DNA of 64,000 nt, taken from NCBI GenBank assembly GCA_018402545.1, contig JAGYIL010000003.1:62001-126000 (forward strand), written 5' to 3'. Positions 1-10,064 of the stretch are shown here, piece by piece. Source of the DNA: Saccharospirillum sp. (GTDB lineage: Bacteria > Pseudomonadota > Gammaproteobacteria > Pseudomonadales > Natronospirillaceae). The notes beneath the pieces were generated by a model. That model was given only the letters and a program-made list of their open reading frames with translations. It did no database searches and was not told the DNA's origin. Every line of letters starts with the position of its first letter. Position 1 is the first letter of the stretch. Made by a program: the position numbers and the translations under genes.

Positions 1-215
1 GCGCCCTGATAGCGCCAATCGCTCAGTTGTTTCAATTCAGCAGTGCCGTGGGTTCGGACCAGAATGGGGCAAAACAAAGCGGGGCGCGAGCCTCGACCGA
101 CCGCCGTAAACCGCCCCTGATTCGGGGTGAGCAGCTCCAGTAACCAGTGAGATTCGCGAAACGGACGGGCATGCAGCACGTAGGCGGGCTGATCTGGCGC
201 ACGCCGGCCGGTCAT
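1..215 (-). CDS. recO: DNA repair protein RecO (N-terminal part only)
   Basis: RecO helps load RecA onto SSB-coated single strands in RecF-pathway recombination. Only the first 71 codons lie in the window; the rest runs off the left edge. The visible part has the family's N-terminal OB-fold pattern: [12 protein letters not shown], then LLTPNQGR and AVGRGSRP. The ATG (213-215) overlaps the era TGA (212-214), so the two genes are translationally coupled. The order rnc-era-recO is the standard gammaproteobacterial one and supports the call. Confidence 0.85.
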   Translation of the reverse strand, partial: MTGRRAPDQPAYVLHARPFRESHWLLELLTPNQGRFTAVGRGSRPALFCPILVRTHGTAELKQLSDWRYQG

Positions 216-1123
216 GGTTCGTTAAAGTAGCCCAGGCTTTTCAAAGCGCGCTCGTCATCGGCCCAGCCACCCTTCACTTTAACCCAGAGATTCAACATGA
301 CCTTGGCGTCGAACAATTGCTCCATGTCCATACGGGCATCCTGACCCACCTTCTTGATGCGACTGCCTTTGTCACCAATAACGATTTTCTTCTGTCCCTG
401 GCGTTCCACCAGAATCAGGCCGTGAATGTGCAGCACCCGATCTTCAAACTTGAACTGTTCGATTTCAACTGCCATCGAGTAAGGCAATTCTGCACCGAGC
501 TGACGCATCAGTTTTTCCCGAATCATCTCGGCCGCCATAAAACGCTCTGTCCGATCGGTGATCTGGTCTTCGGGAAAATAGAACAGGCTCTTGGGCAGAC
601 GCTTCGCGATTTGCTCAACCAGGGTTTCGAGGTTGTTGCCCCTAAGCGCCGATAAAGGAACGACCTCGGCAAAATCGAACTGCTCAGCCAGTCGCTGCAT
701 GTGAGGCAACAGGCTTTGCTTGTCTTCAAGGTGATCCACCTTGTTGATCGCCAGAATGACTGGTGCCTTGTTGGCCTTGAGCTTATCGAGTACCCACTGA
801 TCTTCGTCGGTCCAGACTGTGCGGTCGACGACCAGTACGATTACATCGACATCGGCCAGGGCAGAATCGGCAGCCCGGTTCATATAGCGGTTGATGGCCT
901 TTTCTTCGCCGCGGTGCATCCCCGGTGTATCGACAAAGATCATCTGCACATCGCCTTCACTGTGAATCCCCATGACCCGGTGACGGGTGGTCTGGGGCTT
1001 GCGCGAGGTAATGGACACTTTCTGGCCCAGAACATGGTTCATCAGCGTGGATTTACCAACGTTCGGACGACCCACAATGGCCACAAAGCCACAGCGGGTA
1101 TTTAATTCGTAGGGTTCGTTCAC
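212..1123 (-). CDS. era: GTPase Era
   Basis: Era is an essential GTPase that binds 16S rRNA and assists maturation of the 30S subunit. At 303 aa it is the normal length. The G1 loop GRPNVGKST is at residues 18-26, G3 DTPG near 65-68 and G4 NKVD near 127. The C-terminal third is a KH RNA-binding domain containing [11 protein letters not shown]. The start overlaps the rnc end by 4 bp and the stop overlaps recO by 3 bp, so rnc-era-recO read as one operon. Confidence 0.97.
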   Translation of the reverse strand: MNEPYELNTRCGFVAIVGRPNVGKSTLMNHVLGQKVSITSRKPQTTRHRVMGIHSEGDVQMIFVDTPGMHRGEEKAINRYMNRAADSALADVDVIVLVVDRTVWTDEDQWVLDKLKANKAPVILAINKVDHLEDKQSLLPHMQRLAEQFDFAEVVPLSALRGNNLETLVEQIAKRLPKSLFYFPEDQITDRTERFMAAEMIREKLMRQLGAELPYSMAVEIEQFKFEDRVLHIHGLILVERQGQKKIVIGDKGSRIKKVGQDARMDMEQLFDAKVMLNLWVKVKGGWADDERALKSLGYFNEP

Positions 1124-1803
1124 TTGGCGTGCTCTCCGAGCGCTTTGAGGGCCGCGCGTGCGGCTTCCTGCTCTGCAATACGACGACTGTTACCGGCGCC
1201 GACGGTCGGCTGTTCCAGACCCTCGACCTCACAATCAACGGTAAAGGTCTGATCGTGTGCCTCGCCGCTCACTTCGCGCACACTGTACTGCGGCAAGGGG
1301 GCTTTTCGGGATTGCAAAAACTCCTGCAAGCGGGTTTTGGAATCCTTGATGTTGTCGCTCAGGTTCAGTTCCTGCAACCGTTGCTCGAACCACTGAACGA
1401 TGACGCTCTGTGCTGCGTCCAGTGATTCATCCAGACTGATGGCACCGATGATGGCTTCAATCGCATCGGCAAGAATACTATCGCGCCGGAAGCCGCCGCT
1501 TTTCAGCTCGCCACTGCCCAGACGCAAGCACTCACCGAGTTCAAATTCGCGGCCCAGTTCAGCCAGCGTTTCACCTTTTACCAGGTGTGCCCTTAACCGG
1601 GACAGCTGGCCTTCACGCGCTTTGGGGAAACGATCATACAACTGCTGGGCAATGGTGCAGTTGAGAATAGCATCCCCGAGAAACTCGAGTCGCTCGTTAT
1701 TCTTTCGGGAGAAGCTGCGATGCGTCAGCGCCTGTTGCAACAGCGCTACGTCCTTAAACTGATAACCCAGCCGCTGGCTGAGTCGTTCAATCATTAATGA
1801 CAC
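1120..1803 (-). CDS. rnc: Ribonuclease III
   Basis: This double-strand-specific endoribonuclease processes pre-rRNA and structured mRNAs. At 227 aa it matches the E. coli enzyme. The RNase III signature [12 protein letters not shown] is at residues 36-47, including the catalytic acidic residues E40 and D44. A second acidic motif DAIEAIIGA lies near residue 113, and a C-terminal double-stranded-RNA-binding domain spans about 150-225. It overlaps era by 4 bp and starts just after the DUF4845 gene. Confidence 0.97.
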   Translation of the reverse strand: MSLMIERLSQRLGYQFKDVALLQQALTHRSFSRKNNERLEFLGDAILNCTIAQQLYDRFPKAREGQLSRLRAHLVKGETLAELGREFELGECLRLGSGELKSGGFRRDSILADAIEAIIGAISLDESLDAAQSVIVQWFEQRLQELNLSDNIKDSKTRLQEFLQSRKAPLPQYSVREVSGEAHDQTFTVDCEVEGLEQPTVGAGNSRRIAEQEAARAALKALGEHAK

Positions 1804-1806
1804 CGG

Positions 1807-2178
1807 TTAGAGTCCGTATTCTTCATAAAACGTCAGCACGACATCAATATTGGCGAAGATGTGCACTCTTTTTTCATAGTCGAGGATGACTTTGGGGTCA
1901 TTGGAGCGCACATCAAACGATAGATCTTTGCGCAGATCGAGCTCAATATTATTAATGCCCAGGTTTTTCGACATCCGGTCTCTGAACTCGGATTCAAAAG
2001 CCTCGTCACCCTTTAAATCCTGGGCGGTACGACTGATCATCTGGTCGATGGTGAACTGATCATAGTAAGGGCCAGATAACTTGATGATCAGGGTGCCGAA
2101 AAAAATGACCATAAACAACAAGATGGCCATTGAAAGAATCGTCATGCCCTGCTCACGTTTCGGAGTCCGCATTGTCAT
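1807..2178 (-). CDS. DUF4845 family single-pass membrane protein
   Basis: A 123-aa protein of unknown function that commonly sits between lepB and rnc in gammaproteobacteria. A short basic N-terminus containing KREQG is followed by one hydrophobic segment at about residues 12-32. The junction looks like a prepilin leader (G then MTILSMAILL), but the pilin glutamate at +5 is absent. The remainder is a small soluble, charged domain. It ends 3 bp before rnc and probably belongs to the same transcript. The family call rests on position and sequence pattern; no function is assigned. Confidence 0.8.
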   Translation of the reverse strand: MTMRTPKREQGMTILSMAILLFMVIFFGTLIIKLSGPYYDQFTIDQMISRTAQDLKGDEAFESEFRDRMSKNLGINNIELDLRKDLSFDVRSNDPKVILDYEKRVHIFANIDVVLTFYEEYGL

Positions 2179-2287
2179 TCATCCTGTATGGGGCAATGCC
2201 GTTCGCATTGCCGGTCTTATGGGGCAGGCTGGAACACCGGTTCACGGCTAGCCACTGCTTCGGGGTAAACTCGCGCAGTCTGGCGAC

Positions 2288-3391
2288 TTAGTCAATAGCA
2301 CCAACGCGCGAGAAGGCCGGATACCAGCCCTTCCAGGTCATCCAGACGGCCACTGCCTCACCGAGAATCGCATTTTCGTCTACAAACCCCCAGGCATTAT
2401 TGCCCTGGTTATTATAGTCGCTTTGCTCCAGACGACGCTGCCCTTCCCAGTACCGGGAATCGTGACTGGCGTCACGGTTATCACCCATCACAAAGTAATG
2501 CCCTTCCGGCACAACTACGCCTTCGGCTGGCACCCATTCGTGTGGATGTCTGCTCGGACCCGCCTGATTCTGATAGATAAAATGCTCTACATCGCCCAAT
2601 TGTTCGCTATACAGCGTATAGCGGCCTTCGTCGTCAGCCGTACGCTGTTCAAAGGCGAAGTCAATTGCTTCTCCATTGATGCTGAGCTGACGGCGACCGT
2701 AATCGTATTGAATCAGGTCTCCCGGCAAGCCAACGACTCGCTTGATGAAGTTTTTGCTGGGCTCATGCGGTGGCCGGAATACGATGACATCACCGCGCTC
2801 GGGCTGGCTAACCGGAATGACCACGTCATTGGTCACCGGCATGCGCAGGCCGTAAGTGAAGCGGTTAACAATGATGAAGTCACCAATTTCCAGTGTCGGC
2901 TTCATCGAACCCGAGGGAATCTGAAAAGGTTCAAACAAAAAGCTGCGCAGCACGAACACGATGAGCAAGACGGGGAAAAAAGACCGGCTGTTTTCTATCA
3001 GCCCCGGCTCTACATTCAAGTCTTCACGAACGGTTTTGAAATCTGCCATAGACTGTTCAGCTGCCGCCAGCACCTTGCGACGATAAGCCCGCAACAGCAG
3101 AATATCGGCCAGATACACCAGGCCGGTAACCAGCGTGGCCACCACCAGCAACAGGGCAAAATCAAAACTCTGCTGAATGGTCTGCCAGATCAACGCCAAC
3201 AGCAGTGCCAGCAAGGCGTAACCCAAGCCCCGCTCCAGCATGCTGGGGGCAAACAGTGCCTCCAGCTGTTCGCGGCTCCAGTCGCTCTGGTCGACCACGT
3301 CCGCCAGGCGTCGCCGCTGCCGGATAAAGATCGCCGCTGCCAACACCACCGTCATGACCAGGCTGGCCCAAAAAAGCACAATCACGTTCAT
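2288..3391 (-). CDS. lepB: Signal peptidase I
   Basis: Type I signal peptidase cleaves signal peptides from Sec and Tat substrates at the outer face of the inner membrane. The catalytic serine is S162 in IPSGSMKPTL and the general-base lysine is K217 in NFIKRVVGLPGD. The box MGDNRDASHDSR is near residue 300. At 367 aa it is longer than the E. coli enzyme (324 aa). The extra length is N-terminal, with hydrophobic segments at about 2-22, 56-72, 78-100 and 138-154 instead of the usual two. It follows lepA, its normal partner. Confidence 0.95.
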   Translation of the reverse strand: MNVIVLFWASLVMTVVLAAAIFIRQRRRLADVVDQSDWSREQLEALFAPSMLERGLGYALLALLLALIWQTIQQSFDFALLLVVATLVTGLVYLADILLLRAYRRKVLAAAEQSMADFKTVREDLNVEPGLIENSRSFFPVLLIVFVLRSFLFEPFQIPSGSMKPTLEIGDFIIVNRFTYGLRMPVTNDVVIPVSQPERGDVIVFRPPHEPSKNFIKRVVGLPGDLIQYDYGRRQLSINGEAIDFAFEQRTADDEGRYTLYSEQLGDVEHFIYQNQAGPSRHPHEWVPAEGVVVPEGHYFVMGDNRDASHDSRYWEGQRRLEQSDYNNQGNNAWGFVDENAILGEAVAVWMTWKGWYPAFSRVGAID

Positions 3392-3432
3392 TCCATACTG
3401 TCCTTATGCAAAACCCTGGCACGAAGGGCCGG

Positions 3433-5235
3433 TCAACTATCCACTTTCAAAATCGCCAGGAAGGCATCCTGCGGAATCGATACCGATCCGACCTGCTTCA
3501 TTCGCTTTTTGCCTTCTTTCTGGCGTTGCAACAATTTCTTCTTGCGGCTGACGTCGCCGCCGTAACATTTTGCGGTGACGTTCTTGCGCAGGGCTTTTAC
3601 CGTAGTGCGGGCAACCACCTGGTTGCCAATGGCAGCCTGTACCGCTACATCAAACATCTGACGGGGAATCAGCTCCTTCATCTTTTCACACAACGAACGG
3701 CCACGGCGTTGCACGTGATCCCGGTGCATGATGACCGCCAGGGCGTCTACCCGGTCGCCATTGACCAGCACATCGAGACGCGTCAGTTCCGATGCTTCAA
3801 AGCGATCGAAGGCAAAATCAAGTGAGGCAAAGCCACGACTGACCGATTTGAGCCGATCGAAGAAATCCATCACGATTTCAGCCATCGGCAAATCGTATTC
3901 AAGGGATACCTGCCCGCCCAGGAACTGCATGTCACGCTGCACTCCCCGTTTTTCAACGCAGAGGGTAATCACATTGCCGACGTGCTCCTGAGGCACCAGA
4001 ATCGACGCCCTGACAATGGGTTCACGGAATTCCTCGATGTTGTTAACAGCGGGCAGTTTCGACGGATTATCGACAAAAATAACCTCACCGTCTGTTTTCA
4101 GAATCTCGTACACCACCGTCGGTGCCGTGATGATCAGGTCCAGGTCGTATTCGCGTTCCAACCGTTCCTGGATGATCTCCATGTGCAACATGCCAAGGAA
4201 ACCACAGCGAAAACCAAAACCCAGTGCGTCAGAGCTTTCCGGCTCATAGAACAAACTGGCGTCGTTCAGGCTGAGTTTTTCAAGGGCGGTACGAAAGTCT
4301 TCGTAGTCGTCTGCGGATACCGGAAACAGGCCGGCATAGACCTGCGGCTTGCTTTTCTTGAAACCGGGCACGGCAGCGACATTGGGTGTGCTCGACAGAG
4401 TAATGGTATCGCCAACCGGTGCACCGCGAATCTCCTTGATGGAGGCACAGATAAACCCGACCTCACCCGCTCTGAGACGGTTCTTTTCAGCCATCTTCGG
4501 CGTAAAGATACCCAGCTTGTCGACCACGTGAATACGGCCGGTGCTTTTGATTATGATCTTGTCACCCTTGTTCAGGGTGCCATGGCGAACCCGAACCAGT
4601 GAAACCACCCCCAGGTAGTTATCAAACCAGGAATCGATGATCAGCGCCTGCAAGTCGCCGTCGAGGTTGCCTTCCGGTGGGGGTATGCGTTCGATCAGTT
4701 GCTCGAGCACGTCTTCGATGCCCAGGCCACTTTTTGCCGAGGCATGTACCGCATCGTGAGCGTCGATGCCGATAATCTCTTCAATTTCCTGGGCGACACG
4801 GTCAGGCTCTGCCTGGGGCAGGTCCATCTTGTTCAACACCGGCACAACCTCAAGGCCCTGTTCAATGGCGGTGTAACAGTTGGCGACCGACTGGGCTTCA
4901 ACCCCCTGGGCGGCGTCGACGACCAGCAAGGCCCCTTCACAGGCAAACAGCGAGCGCGAGACCTCATAGGCGAAGTCAACGTGCCCTGGCGTATCAATGA
5001 AATTCAACTGGTACACTTTGCCATCGCGAGCCTTGTAGTCGAGGGTCACGCTCTGTGCCTTGATGGTGATGCCCCGTTCACGCTCCAGATCCATGGAATC
5101 CAGCACCTGCTCGGCCATCTCACGCTCGGTCAGGCCGCCACACACCTGAATAAAGCGGTCTGCCAGTGTGGATTTGCCATGGTCGATATGGGCGATGATG
5201 GAGAAATTACGGATGTGGGAGAGATCACTGCTCAC
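3433..5235 (-). CDS. lepA: Elongation factor 4 (LepA), back-translocating GTPase
   Basis: LepA is a ribosome-dependent translational GTPase thought to act in initiation or in rescuing badly translocated ribosomes. It is 600 aa, the family length. The G1 motif AHIDHGKST is at residues 15-23, followed by DTPGH and NKMDLP. The C-terminal LepA-specific domain ends in a basic stretch ([15 protein letters not shown]). It lies 41 bp upstream of lepB, matching the conserved lepA-lepB operon. Confidence 0.97.
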   Translation of the reverse strand: MSSDLSHIRNFSIIAHIDHGKSTLADRFIQVCGGLTEREMAEQVLDSMDLERERGITIKAQSVTLDYKARDGKVYQLNFIDTPGHVDFAYEVSRSLFACEGALLVVDAAQGVEAQSVANCYTAIEQGLEVVPVLNKMDLPQAEPDRVAQEIEEIIGIDAHDAVHASAKSGLGIEDVLEQLIERIPPPEGNLDGDLQALIIDSWFDNYLGVVSLVRVRHGTLNKGDKIIIKSTGRIHVVDKLGIFTPKMAEKNRLRAGEVGFICASIKEIRGAPVGDTITLSSTPNVAAVPGFKKSKPQVYAGLFPVSADDYEDFRTALEKLSLNDASLFYEPESSDALGFGFRCGFLGMLHMEIIQERLEREYDLDLIITAPTVVYEILKTDGEVIFVDNPSKLPAVNNIEEFREPIVRASILVPQEHVGNVITLCVEKRGVQRDMQFLGGQVSLEYDLPMAEIVMDFFDRLKSVSRGFASLDFAFDRFEASELTRLDVLVNGDRVDALAVIMHRDHVQRRGRSLCEKMKELIPRQMFDVAVQAAIGNQVVARTTVKALRKNVTAKCYGGDVSRKKKLLQRQKEGKKRMKQVGSVSIPQDAFLAILKVDS

Positions 5236-5302
5236 AGAAGCAAATACTCAGCTTAAAAATGGGGTCGCGAGTTTAAACCATTTGACCTGTGAACACCATG
5301 AC

Positions 5303-5332
5303 AGCCCCGGCCGAAAGCGACCGGCCGGGGCT
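5303..5332 (-). terminator. Strong GC hairpin downstream of mucD
   Basis: An 11-bp perfect stem (AGCCCCGGCCG / CGGCCGGGGCT) with an 8-nt loop lies 5 bp after the mucD stop codon and 67 bp before lepA. No T-run follows on the minus strand. It is therefore not a classical intrinsic terminator and may instead stabilise the mRNA 3' end or attenuate transcription into lepA. Confidence 0.55.
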
Positions 5333-5337
5333 GTGCC

Positions 5338-6723
5338 TCACTCGGTGGGAATCGCCAGATAGACGATGTTGGTGCCGCGCAGAATGCGGACCGCTACGGC
5401 CCCATTTTGCGGCAACTCACGCACGATACGGTCGAAATCTTCTTTATCGCGGACAAAGGAGCCGCCCATCATGGTGATGACATCGCCGGATTGCAGCCCC
5501 GCTTCCTGAGCAGGCCCGGCCAGCACTTCTTCAACCAGGACGCCATCGCGGTCGCCTGCATCCACCACCAGGATGTTCAGCGAGTTATCTGAACTCGGCT
5601 CCGGAGGCGCTGCCTGGGCCGCCACACGCGTCTCATCGAGTATTCCGATGGTAACATCGAGGGTTTCCCGCTCTCCGTTACGCAGCACCAGAACCTCGAC
5701 CGTACTTTCGGGTCTGACCTGACCCACCAGGGGTGGCAGATCGGAATAGCGACGCACCGGCTTGCCATCAAACTCAAGAATGATGTCATCGGCCCGAATA
5801 CCGCCCTGCTCGGCCGGGCTGCCTTCAAATACCCGGGCAATCAGCGCCCCTTCGGCACGATCCAGGCCCATTGACTGAGCCAGCTCAAGGTTCTCGTTAA
5901 ACGGAGGGTACATCTCGACGCCCAGCCAGCCGCGCTGAACTTCCCCATTTTCACGCAGCTGGTCAGCGATGTTCATGGCAATATCAATCGGGATGGCAAA
6001 GGACACGCCCATAAACCCACCCGAACGGGTATAGATCTGGGAATTGATGCCCACCACTTCACCATCAAGGTTGAACAATGGACCGCCGGAGTTACCGGGA
6101 TTGATGGCGACATCGGTCTGAATAAAGGGAACGTAGCGGTCTGACCCACCCAGTGCGCGCCCCTTGGCGCTGACAATACCGGCGGTAACCGAGTACTCGA
6201 AATTGAACGGTGACCCGATGGCCAGCACCCACTCACCCACTCTGAGGTCTTCGCTGCTACCAATCGTCACCGCGTGCAGGTCTTCCGCTTCAACTTTCAA
6301 CAGGGCCACATCACTTTGCGGGTCGGTACCTATTACCTCGGCCGCGTAGGAGGTGCCGTTCGTCAGCATCACCCGAACGTCGTCCGCCCCGTCGATGACG
6401 TGATTATTGGTCAGAATATAACCATCTTCAGAGAGAATAAAACCTGAGCCGAGCCCCTCTCTTGGCGTTGGATTAGGCCGCTGGAAATCAAAATTCGGCG
6501 GCAATTGATCGCCAAAGAAATACCGGAAAAACTCCGGCACCTGCTGGTTGCTGTCCGGCTGGGCCGACCGTTCAACCGGTGCGGTTGAGGTGGTGATTTT
6601 AACCACTGATGGCGAATGATCTTCCACCAGCTCGGTAAAATCGGGCAAGCCTTCAGCCATGGCCTGGCAGGCCAAAAACAAAACGCCCACGACTGCGGTA
6701 ACAATGGATGTCCGTTGAAACAT
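5338..6723 (-). CDS. mucD: Periplasmic Do-type serine protease (MucD/DegP family)
   Basis: A periplasmic quality-control protease with a trypsin-like domain and two PDZ domains. From the ATG at 6723 it is 461 aa. This start has GGAG 9 bases upstream and gives a typical signal peptide cut near AMA-EG (residues 21-24). An upstream in-frame GTG at 6738 is less likely. The catalytic triad is H108 (NNHVIDG), D138 (SDVALLKV) and S212 (GNSGGPLF). PDZ domains occupy about 260-350 and 375-455. It follows rseC, as mucD does in pseudomonads, where this protease is linked to the sigma-E envelope stress response. Confidence 0.92.
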   Translation of the reverse strand: MFQRTSIVTAVVGVLFLACQAMAEGLPDFTELVEDHSPSVVKITTSTAPVERSAQPDSNQQVPEFFRYFFGDQLPPNFDFQRPNPTPREGLGSGFILSEDGYILTNNHVIDGADDVRVMLTNGTSYAAEVIGTDPQSDVALLKVEAEDLHAVTIGSSEDLRVGEWVLAIGSPFNFEYSVTAGIVSAKGRALGGSDRYVPFIQTDVAINPGNSGGPLFNLDGEVVGINSQIYTRSGGFMGVSFAIPIDIAMNIADQLRENGEVQRGWLGVEMYPPFNENLELAQSMGLDRAEGALIARVFEGSPAEQGGIRADDIILEFDGKPVRRYSDLPPLVGQVRPESTVEVLVLRNGERETLDVTIGILDETRVAAQAAPPEPSSDNSLNILVVDAGDRDGVLVEEVLAGPAQEAGLQSGDVITMMGGSFVRDKEDFDRIVRELPQNGAVAVRILRGTNIVYLAIPTE

Positions 6724-6847
6724 GAATGAGTACTCCACTCAGCTTTGAGTTGAACTGGGATGTTAGGCCTAAGTGTGTCTTATCAAAGCGCCCGGGGTGT
6801 TCGTTTTACATGCCATTTACGCCCTGCCAGTCCGCGTACTGAAGCCT

Positions 6848-7381
6848 CTAGCCGGCTTCCCGGGCGAATACGTCCAGCGCTGGCTCTTCGATTGACAAAA
6901 TGCGCGGCTGTGCGGCCTCGCCCGGATGGGCAAAGCGCCAGCGGGTGATCACCACCGCGGCGGCACCGGCAAGAACGGCCACCAACAACTGAACCGGCTC
7001 AGCCAGTGACAGCCGGGTGGCCACCCAAAGCGCCAGAAAAGTGGGCAACAGAGGCCACAGATACATCCAGACGGCCGCCCGCGACAGGGCATCTTCAGGA
7101 ATGCCCAGGCGAACCACATCGCCCGGGCGCAAGGCCCGTGACACCCGGGTGTTGGCGCCGTCGATAAAGAAATGGTTTTTGGCATCCTGACGGTCAGTGC
7201 TGCCCCACTCGCTCAACACCGCCTGGCCGCACCCCTGTCGGGCCTTGCAACTCTGACAGGCGCTGGTTTGCACAACGGAGACAACGACCCCGGCAGCATT
7301 CACGTCAATGACCTGTCCACGCTCTTCGACCACTGGGTATCCGTCTCTGGCTGATTTAAAACTCACAGTATAACGATTCAA
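6848..7381 (-). CDS. rseC: SoxR-reducing / sigma-E positive regulator RseC (MucC family)
   Basis: A 177-aa inner-membrane protein. The N-terminal cytoplasmic part carries the RseC cysteine signature ACQSCKARQGCGQ at about residues 41-53. Two hydrophobic segments follow (about 106-122 and 130-146). RseC/MucC proteins modulate sigma-E signalling or form part of electron-transfer systems reducing SoxR. Here the gene lies directly upstream of mucD, but rpoE, rseA and rseB, normally just upstream, are absent: nadB starts divergently only about 80-140 bp away. Confidence 0.88.
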   Translation of the reverse strand: MNRYTVSFKSARDGYPVVEERGQVIDVNAAGVVVSVVQTSACQSCKARQGCGQAVLSEWGSTDRQDAKNHFFIDGANTRVSRALRPGDVVRLGIPEDALSRAAVWMYLWPLLPTFLALWVATRLSLAEPVQLLVAVLAGAAAVVITRWRFAHPGEAAQPRILSIEEPALDVFAREAG

Positions 7382-7518
7382 CTGCGCTCAACAAATGACC
7401 GCAACGTTCGGGGTTACCCGGGAGTAAGTAATCAACCGGAGTTTGGTTATACTGACGCCCCATGCGCCTGGCTTTATTCGCTCCGGGCTACCCCACACTG
7501 TCTACGGAGTACCCATCG

Positions 7519-9126
7519 ATGCCTTCACGATTGTCCGCTGATGTTCTGGTTATCGGCACAGGTGCGGCCGGGCTTACCCTGGCCCTGAGTCTGCCGCGCA
7601 ACCTGAACATTTATCTGGTGTGCAAGGGTGAACTGGGCTGGGGCTCGACAGCCTGGGCACAGGGGGGTGTTGCGGCGGTGCTGGATAAAGTCGATTCCGT
7701 CGACGATCACGTCGCGGATACGCTCAAGGCAGGCGCCGGGCTATGCGAGCCCAAAGCGGTTCGCCATACGGTTGAGCGGTCGGCCAGTGCCATCCAGTGG
7801 CTGATCGATCAGGGGGTTCCCTTTACCCATGAAGACGGCTCCGAAGTCGACTACCACCTGACCCGTGAGGGAGGTCACCGGCACCGGCGCATCATTCATG
7901 CCGCAGATGCCACTGGCCGGGCCATTTCCGAAACTCTGGTCCGCAACGTTCAGCAACGCGCCAACATTCACGTGCTGGAACAGCACATTGCGGTCGATCT
8001 GATCACCCACAACAAGATCAATGGCACTTCAGACGCGCCTGACCGCTGTCTCGGCGCCTATGTTCTGGACCGTCGCAACGACCGGGTGGTAACTATCGGC
8101 GCCCGGTCAACGGTGATCGCCAGCGGCGGGGCCAGTAAGGTGTACCTGTTCACCAGCAACCCGGATGGTGCCACTGGAGACGGCATCGCCATGGCGTGGC
8201 GGGCCGGCTGCCGCGTGGTCAACATGGAGTTCAACCAGTTCCACCCGACCTGCCTGTATCACCCCAAGGCCAAGTCATTTCTGATTTCCGAAGCCGTTCG
8301 TGGAGAAGGCGGGCTGTTAAAGCTGCCCAATGGCGAACGGTTTATGCATCGTTTCGACGAACGCGGCGAACTGGCCCCGCGGGACATCGTCGCCCGAGCC
8401 ATCGACCATGAAATGAAGCGACTGGGTGCTGACCACCTGTATCTGGATATCAGCCACAAGCCCGCCGCCTTCATTCGCAGCCACTTTCCCACCATTTACG
8501 AGCGCTGTCTGAGTTATGGCTACGACATGACCCGCGAGCCCATTCCCGTCGTGCCGGCAGCGCACTATACCTGCGGCGGCATTCGCACCGATCTGCATGC
8601 CCGTACCGATCTCGCTGGCCTTTACGCTGCCGGTGAATGCGCCTATACCGGTTTGCACGGTGCCAACCGGCTGGCGTCCAATTCCCTGCTGGAGTGCATC
8701 GTTTTTGCGCAAATGGCCGCCGCCGATATTCTGGAAAGCGAACCGGCACCCAGTGACCCGGACGCCCTGCCACTCTGGGACGAGTCCAGAGTGTCCGATT
8801 CCGATGAAAAAGTCGTCATCAGTCACAACTGGGATGAGATTCGCCGTTTCATGTGGGATTACGTGGGCATTGTACGCAGCGATAAACGCCTGGAACGCGC
8901 CCTGCGCCGGGTGCGCTTGCTTAAGCAGGAGATTCAGGACTATTACGCCAATTTCCGGGTCAGTTCCGACTTGCTGGAGTTGCGCAATCTGGTGGTCGTG
9001 GCCGAACTGATCATCGAATCGGCCCTGTCACGCAAGGAAAGCCGGGGCCTGCACTACACCCGCAGCTACCCGGGGCCCCAGGAGCAGACGGAGATTACCG
9101 TGCTGTCTCCCGAGCGAAAAGGCTGA
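7519..9126 (+). CDS. nadB: L-aspartate oxidase
   Basis: NadB oxidises L-aspartate to iminoaspartate with FAD, the first step of de novo NAD synthesis. I choose the ATG at 7519 (535 aa): GGAG lies 9 bases upstream and the protein begins just before the FAD-binding GTGAAGL. An upstream in-frame ATG at 7462 has no ribosome site and lies only 9 bases after a -10-like TATACT (7448-7453). Family motifs include [16 protein letters not shown] and the C-terminal flavoprotein segment with [11 protein letters not shown]. In E. coli nadB is divergent from rpoE; here it is divergent from rseC. Confidence 0.95.
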   Translation: MPSRLSADVLVIGTGAAGLTLALSLPRNLNIYLVCKGELGWGSTAWAQGGVAAVLDKVDSVDDHVADTLKAGAGLCEPKAVRHTVERSASAIQWLIDQGVPFTHEDGSEVDYHLTREGGHRHRRIIHAADATGRAISETLVRNVQQRANIHVLEQHIAVDLITHNKINGTSDAPDRCLGAYVLDRRNDRVVTIGARSTVIASGGASKVYLFTSNPDGATGDGIAMAWRAGCRVVNMEFNQFHPTCLYHPKAKSFLISEAVRGEGGLLKLPNGERFMHRFDERGELAPRDIVARAIDHEMKRLGADHLYLDISHKPAAFIRSHFPTIYERCLSYGYDMTREPIPVVPAAHYTCGGIRTDLHARTDLAGLYAAGECAYTGLHGANRLASNSLLECIVFAQMAAADILESEPAPSDPDALPLWDESRVSDSDEKVVISHNWDEIRRFMWDYVGIVRSDKRLERALRRVRLLKQEIQDYYANFRVSSDLLELRNLVVVAELIIESALSRKESRGLHYTRSYPGPQEQTEITVLSPERKG

Positions 9127-9134
9127 CACCTGGC

Positions 9135-9575
9135 TTACAGATTTTCCGCCCCCCGCCGCACAGCGCTGGCCTGAATTCGAAACCAGGCATTGAGACTGCG
9201 CCAGCTGGGGTCGGTTACGCTGTCGCGCCAGATCATCAGGTCGCGACGGTTTCCGGTATCGGCGCATTCAAGCTCAAAGCGGATATAGAGCGAGTTTCGA
9301 CGGCCACGGCCATGCCACAAGTAGCGTTCGGCCCCGGAGGGCGCCAACTGGTCATACAGCCAGATATCGGCCCCCACCCAGCGCAGATAAGCCGGCGGTG
9401 GTTCTGAGTGAATGGCCACCACCAGGCATAAGCCCAACACCAGAGCCAGCGCACCCAAAGACCAAAGAGGCAAAGCACTGAAACCCAGCAATAACAGACA
9501 CAAGACCAGGGGCGCCGACATCATCAGCCAGCGCAGGCGGGAAGATTGTAACCGGCACTCAATCGGGCTGGACAC
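9135..9575 (-). CDS. ygfX: YgfX/CptA-like membrane protein
   Basis: A 146-aa protein encoded immediately downstream of sdhE with a 17-bp overlap. Two adjacent hydrophobic segments (about residues 16-33 and 38-55) are followed by a soluble domain with a conserved-looking [10 protein letters not shown] region. This architecture and the sdhE-linked position fit the YgfX (CptA) family, described in E. coli as an inner-membrane partner of SdhE and as a toxin affecting the cytoskeleton. The family call rests on synteny and topology; toxicity cannot be judged. Confidence 0.75.
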   Translation of the reverse strand: MSSPIECRLQSSRLRWLMMSAPLVLCLLLLGFSALPLWSLGALALVLGLCLVVAIHSEPPPAYLRWVGADIWLYDQLAPSGAERYLWHGRGRRNSLYIRFELECADTGNRRDLMIWRDSVTDPSWRSLNAWFRIQASAVRRGAENL

Positions 9576-9819
9576 GGTCCAGTATCTTGCGCACCATATA
9601 GGCCATTTCGGGGTCTTCGGGAGCGGATTTTTCCAGAAACCAGTTCCACAAATCCTGATCTTCGTTATCGATCAGGCGGCGATAAATGCGCTGATCCTCC
9701 TCACTCAGGGTCGGATACACCGATTCGGTGTAGGGCACCAGCAATACATCCAGCTCGAGCATGCCACGCCGACTGTGCCACCAAAGGCGACGGTGAATCA
9801 AAGCCTGTTCTTCTGTCAT
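9559..9819 (-). CDS. sdhE: FAD assembly factor SdhE
   Basis: SdhE (YgfY/CptB) is a small factor that promotes covalent attachment of FAD to succinate dehydrogenase. From the ATG at 9819 it is 86 aa, the normal size. The key RGMLELD motif, containing the conserved RGxxE used for flavinylation, is at about residues 17-23. A longer open frame extends upstream to 9999, but those residues do not resemble the family. It sits beside ygfX and divergent from ygfZ, the usual arrangement. Confidence 0.92.
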   Translation of the reverse strand: MTEEQALIHRRLWWHSRRGMLELDVLLVPYTESVYPTLSEEDQRIYRRLIDNEDQDLWNWFLEKSAPEDPEMAYMVRKILDRVQPD

Positions 9820-10064
9820 TTCCACGATTAAACGCCCACACTCAAACCCACAATGAGACGCCGGATACTTGGAAGTCCCGATACTCCCTGGAGAGTGACG
9901 CGAGACACCCTTGATGAATCCGGCCGGTGAGGGCAAAGTGTAACAGCAAAGCGTGCGCAAACCGAACCTCTCACCACGGCGGTTTGTCTGGCATGCCAAG
10001 GTTCATTAACCTTTACTTTCCGGACTCAACACCCACTACCCAGCCAAATACGGACACTGACATC

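Noticed and set aside
2423-3565. 380-aa plus-strand ORF opposite lepB
   Set aside because: Antisense shadow of lepB and lepA; no family features.
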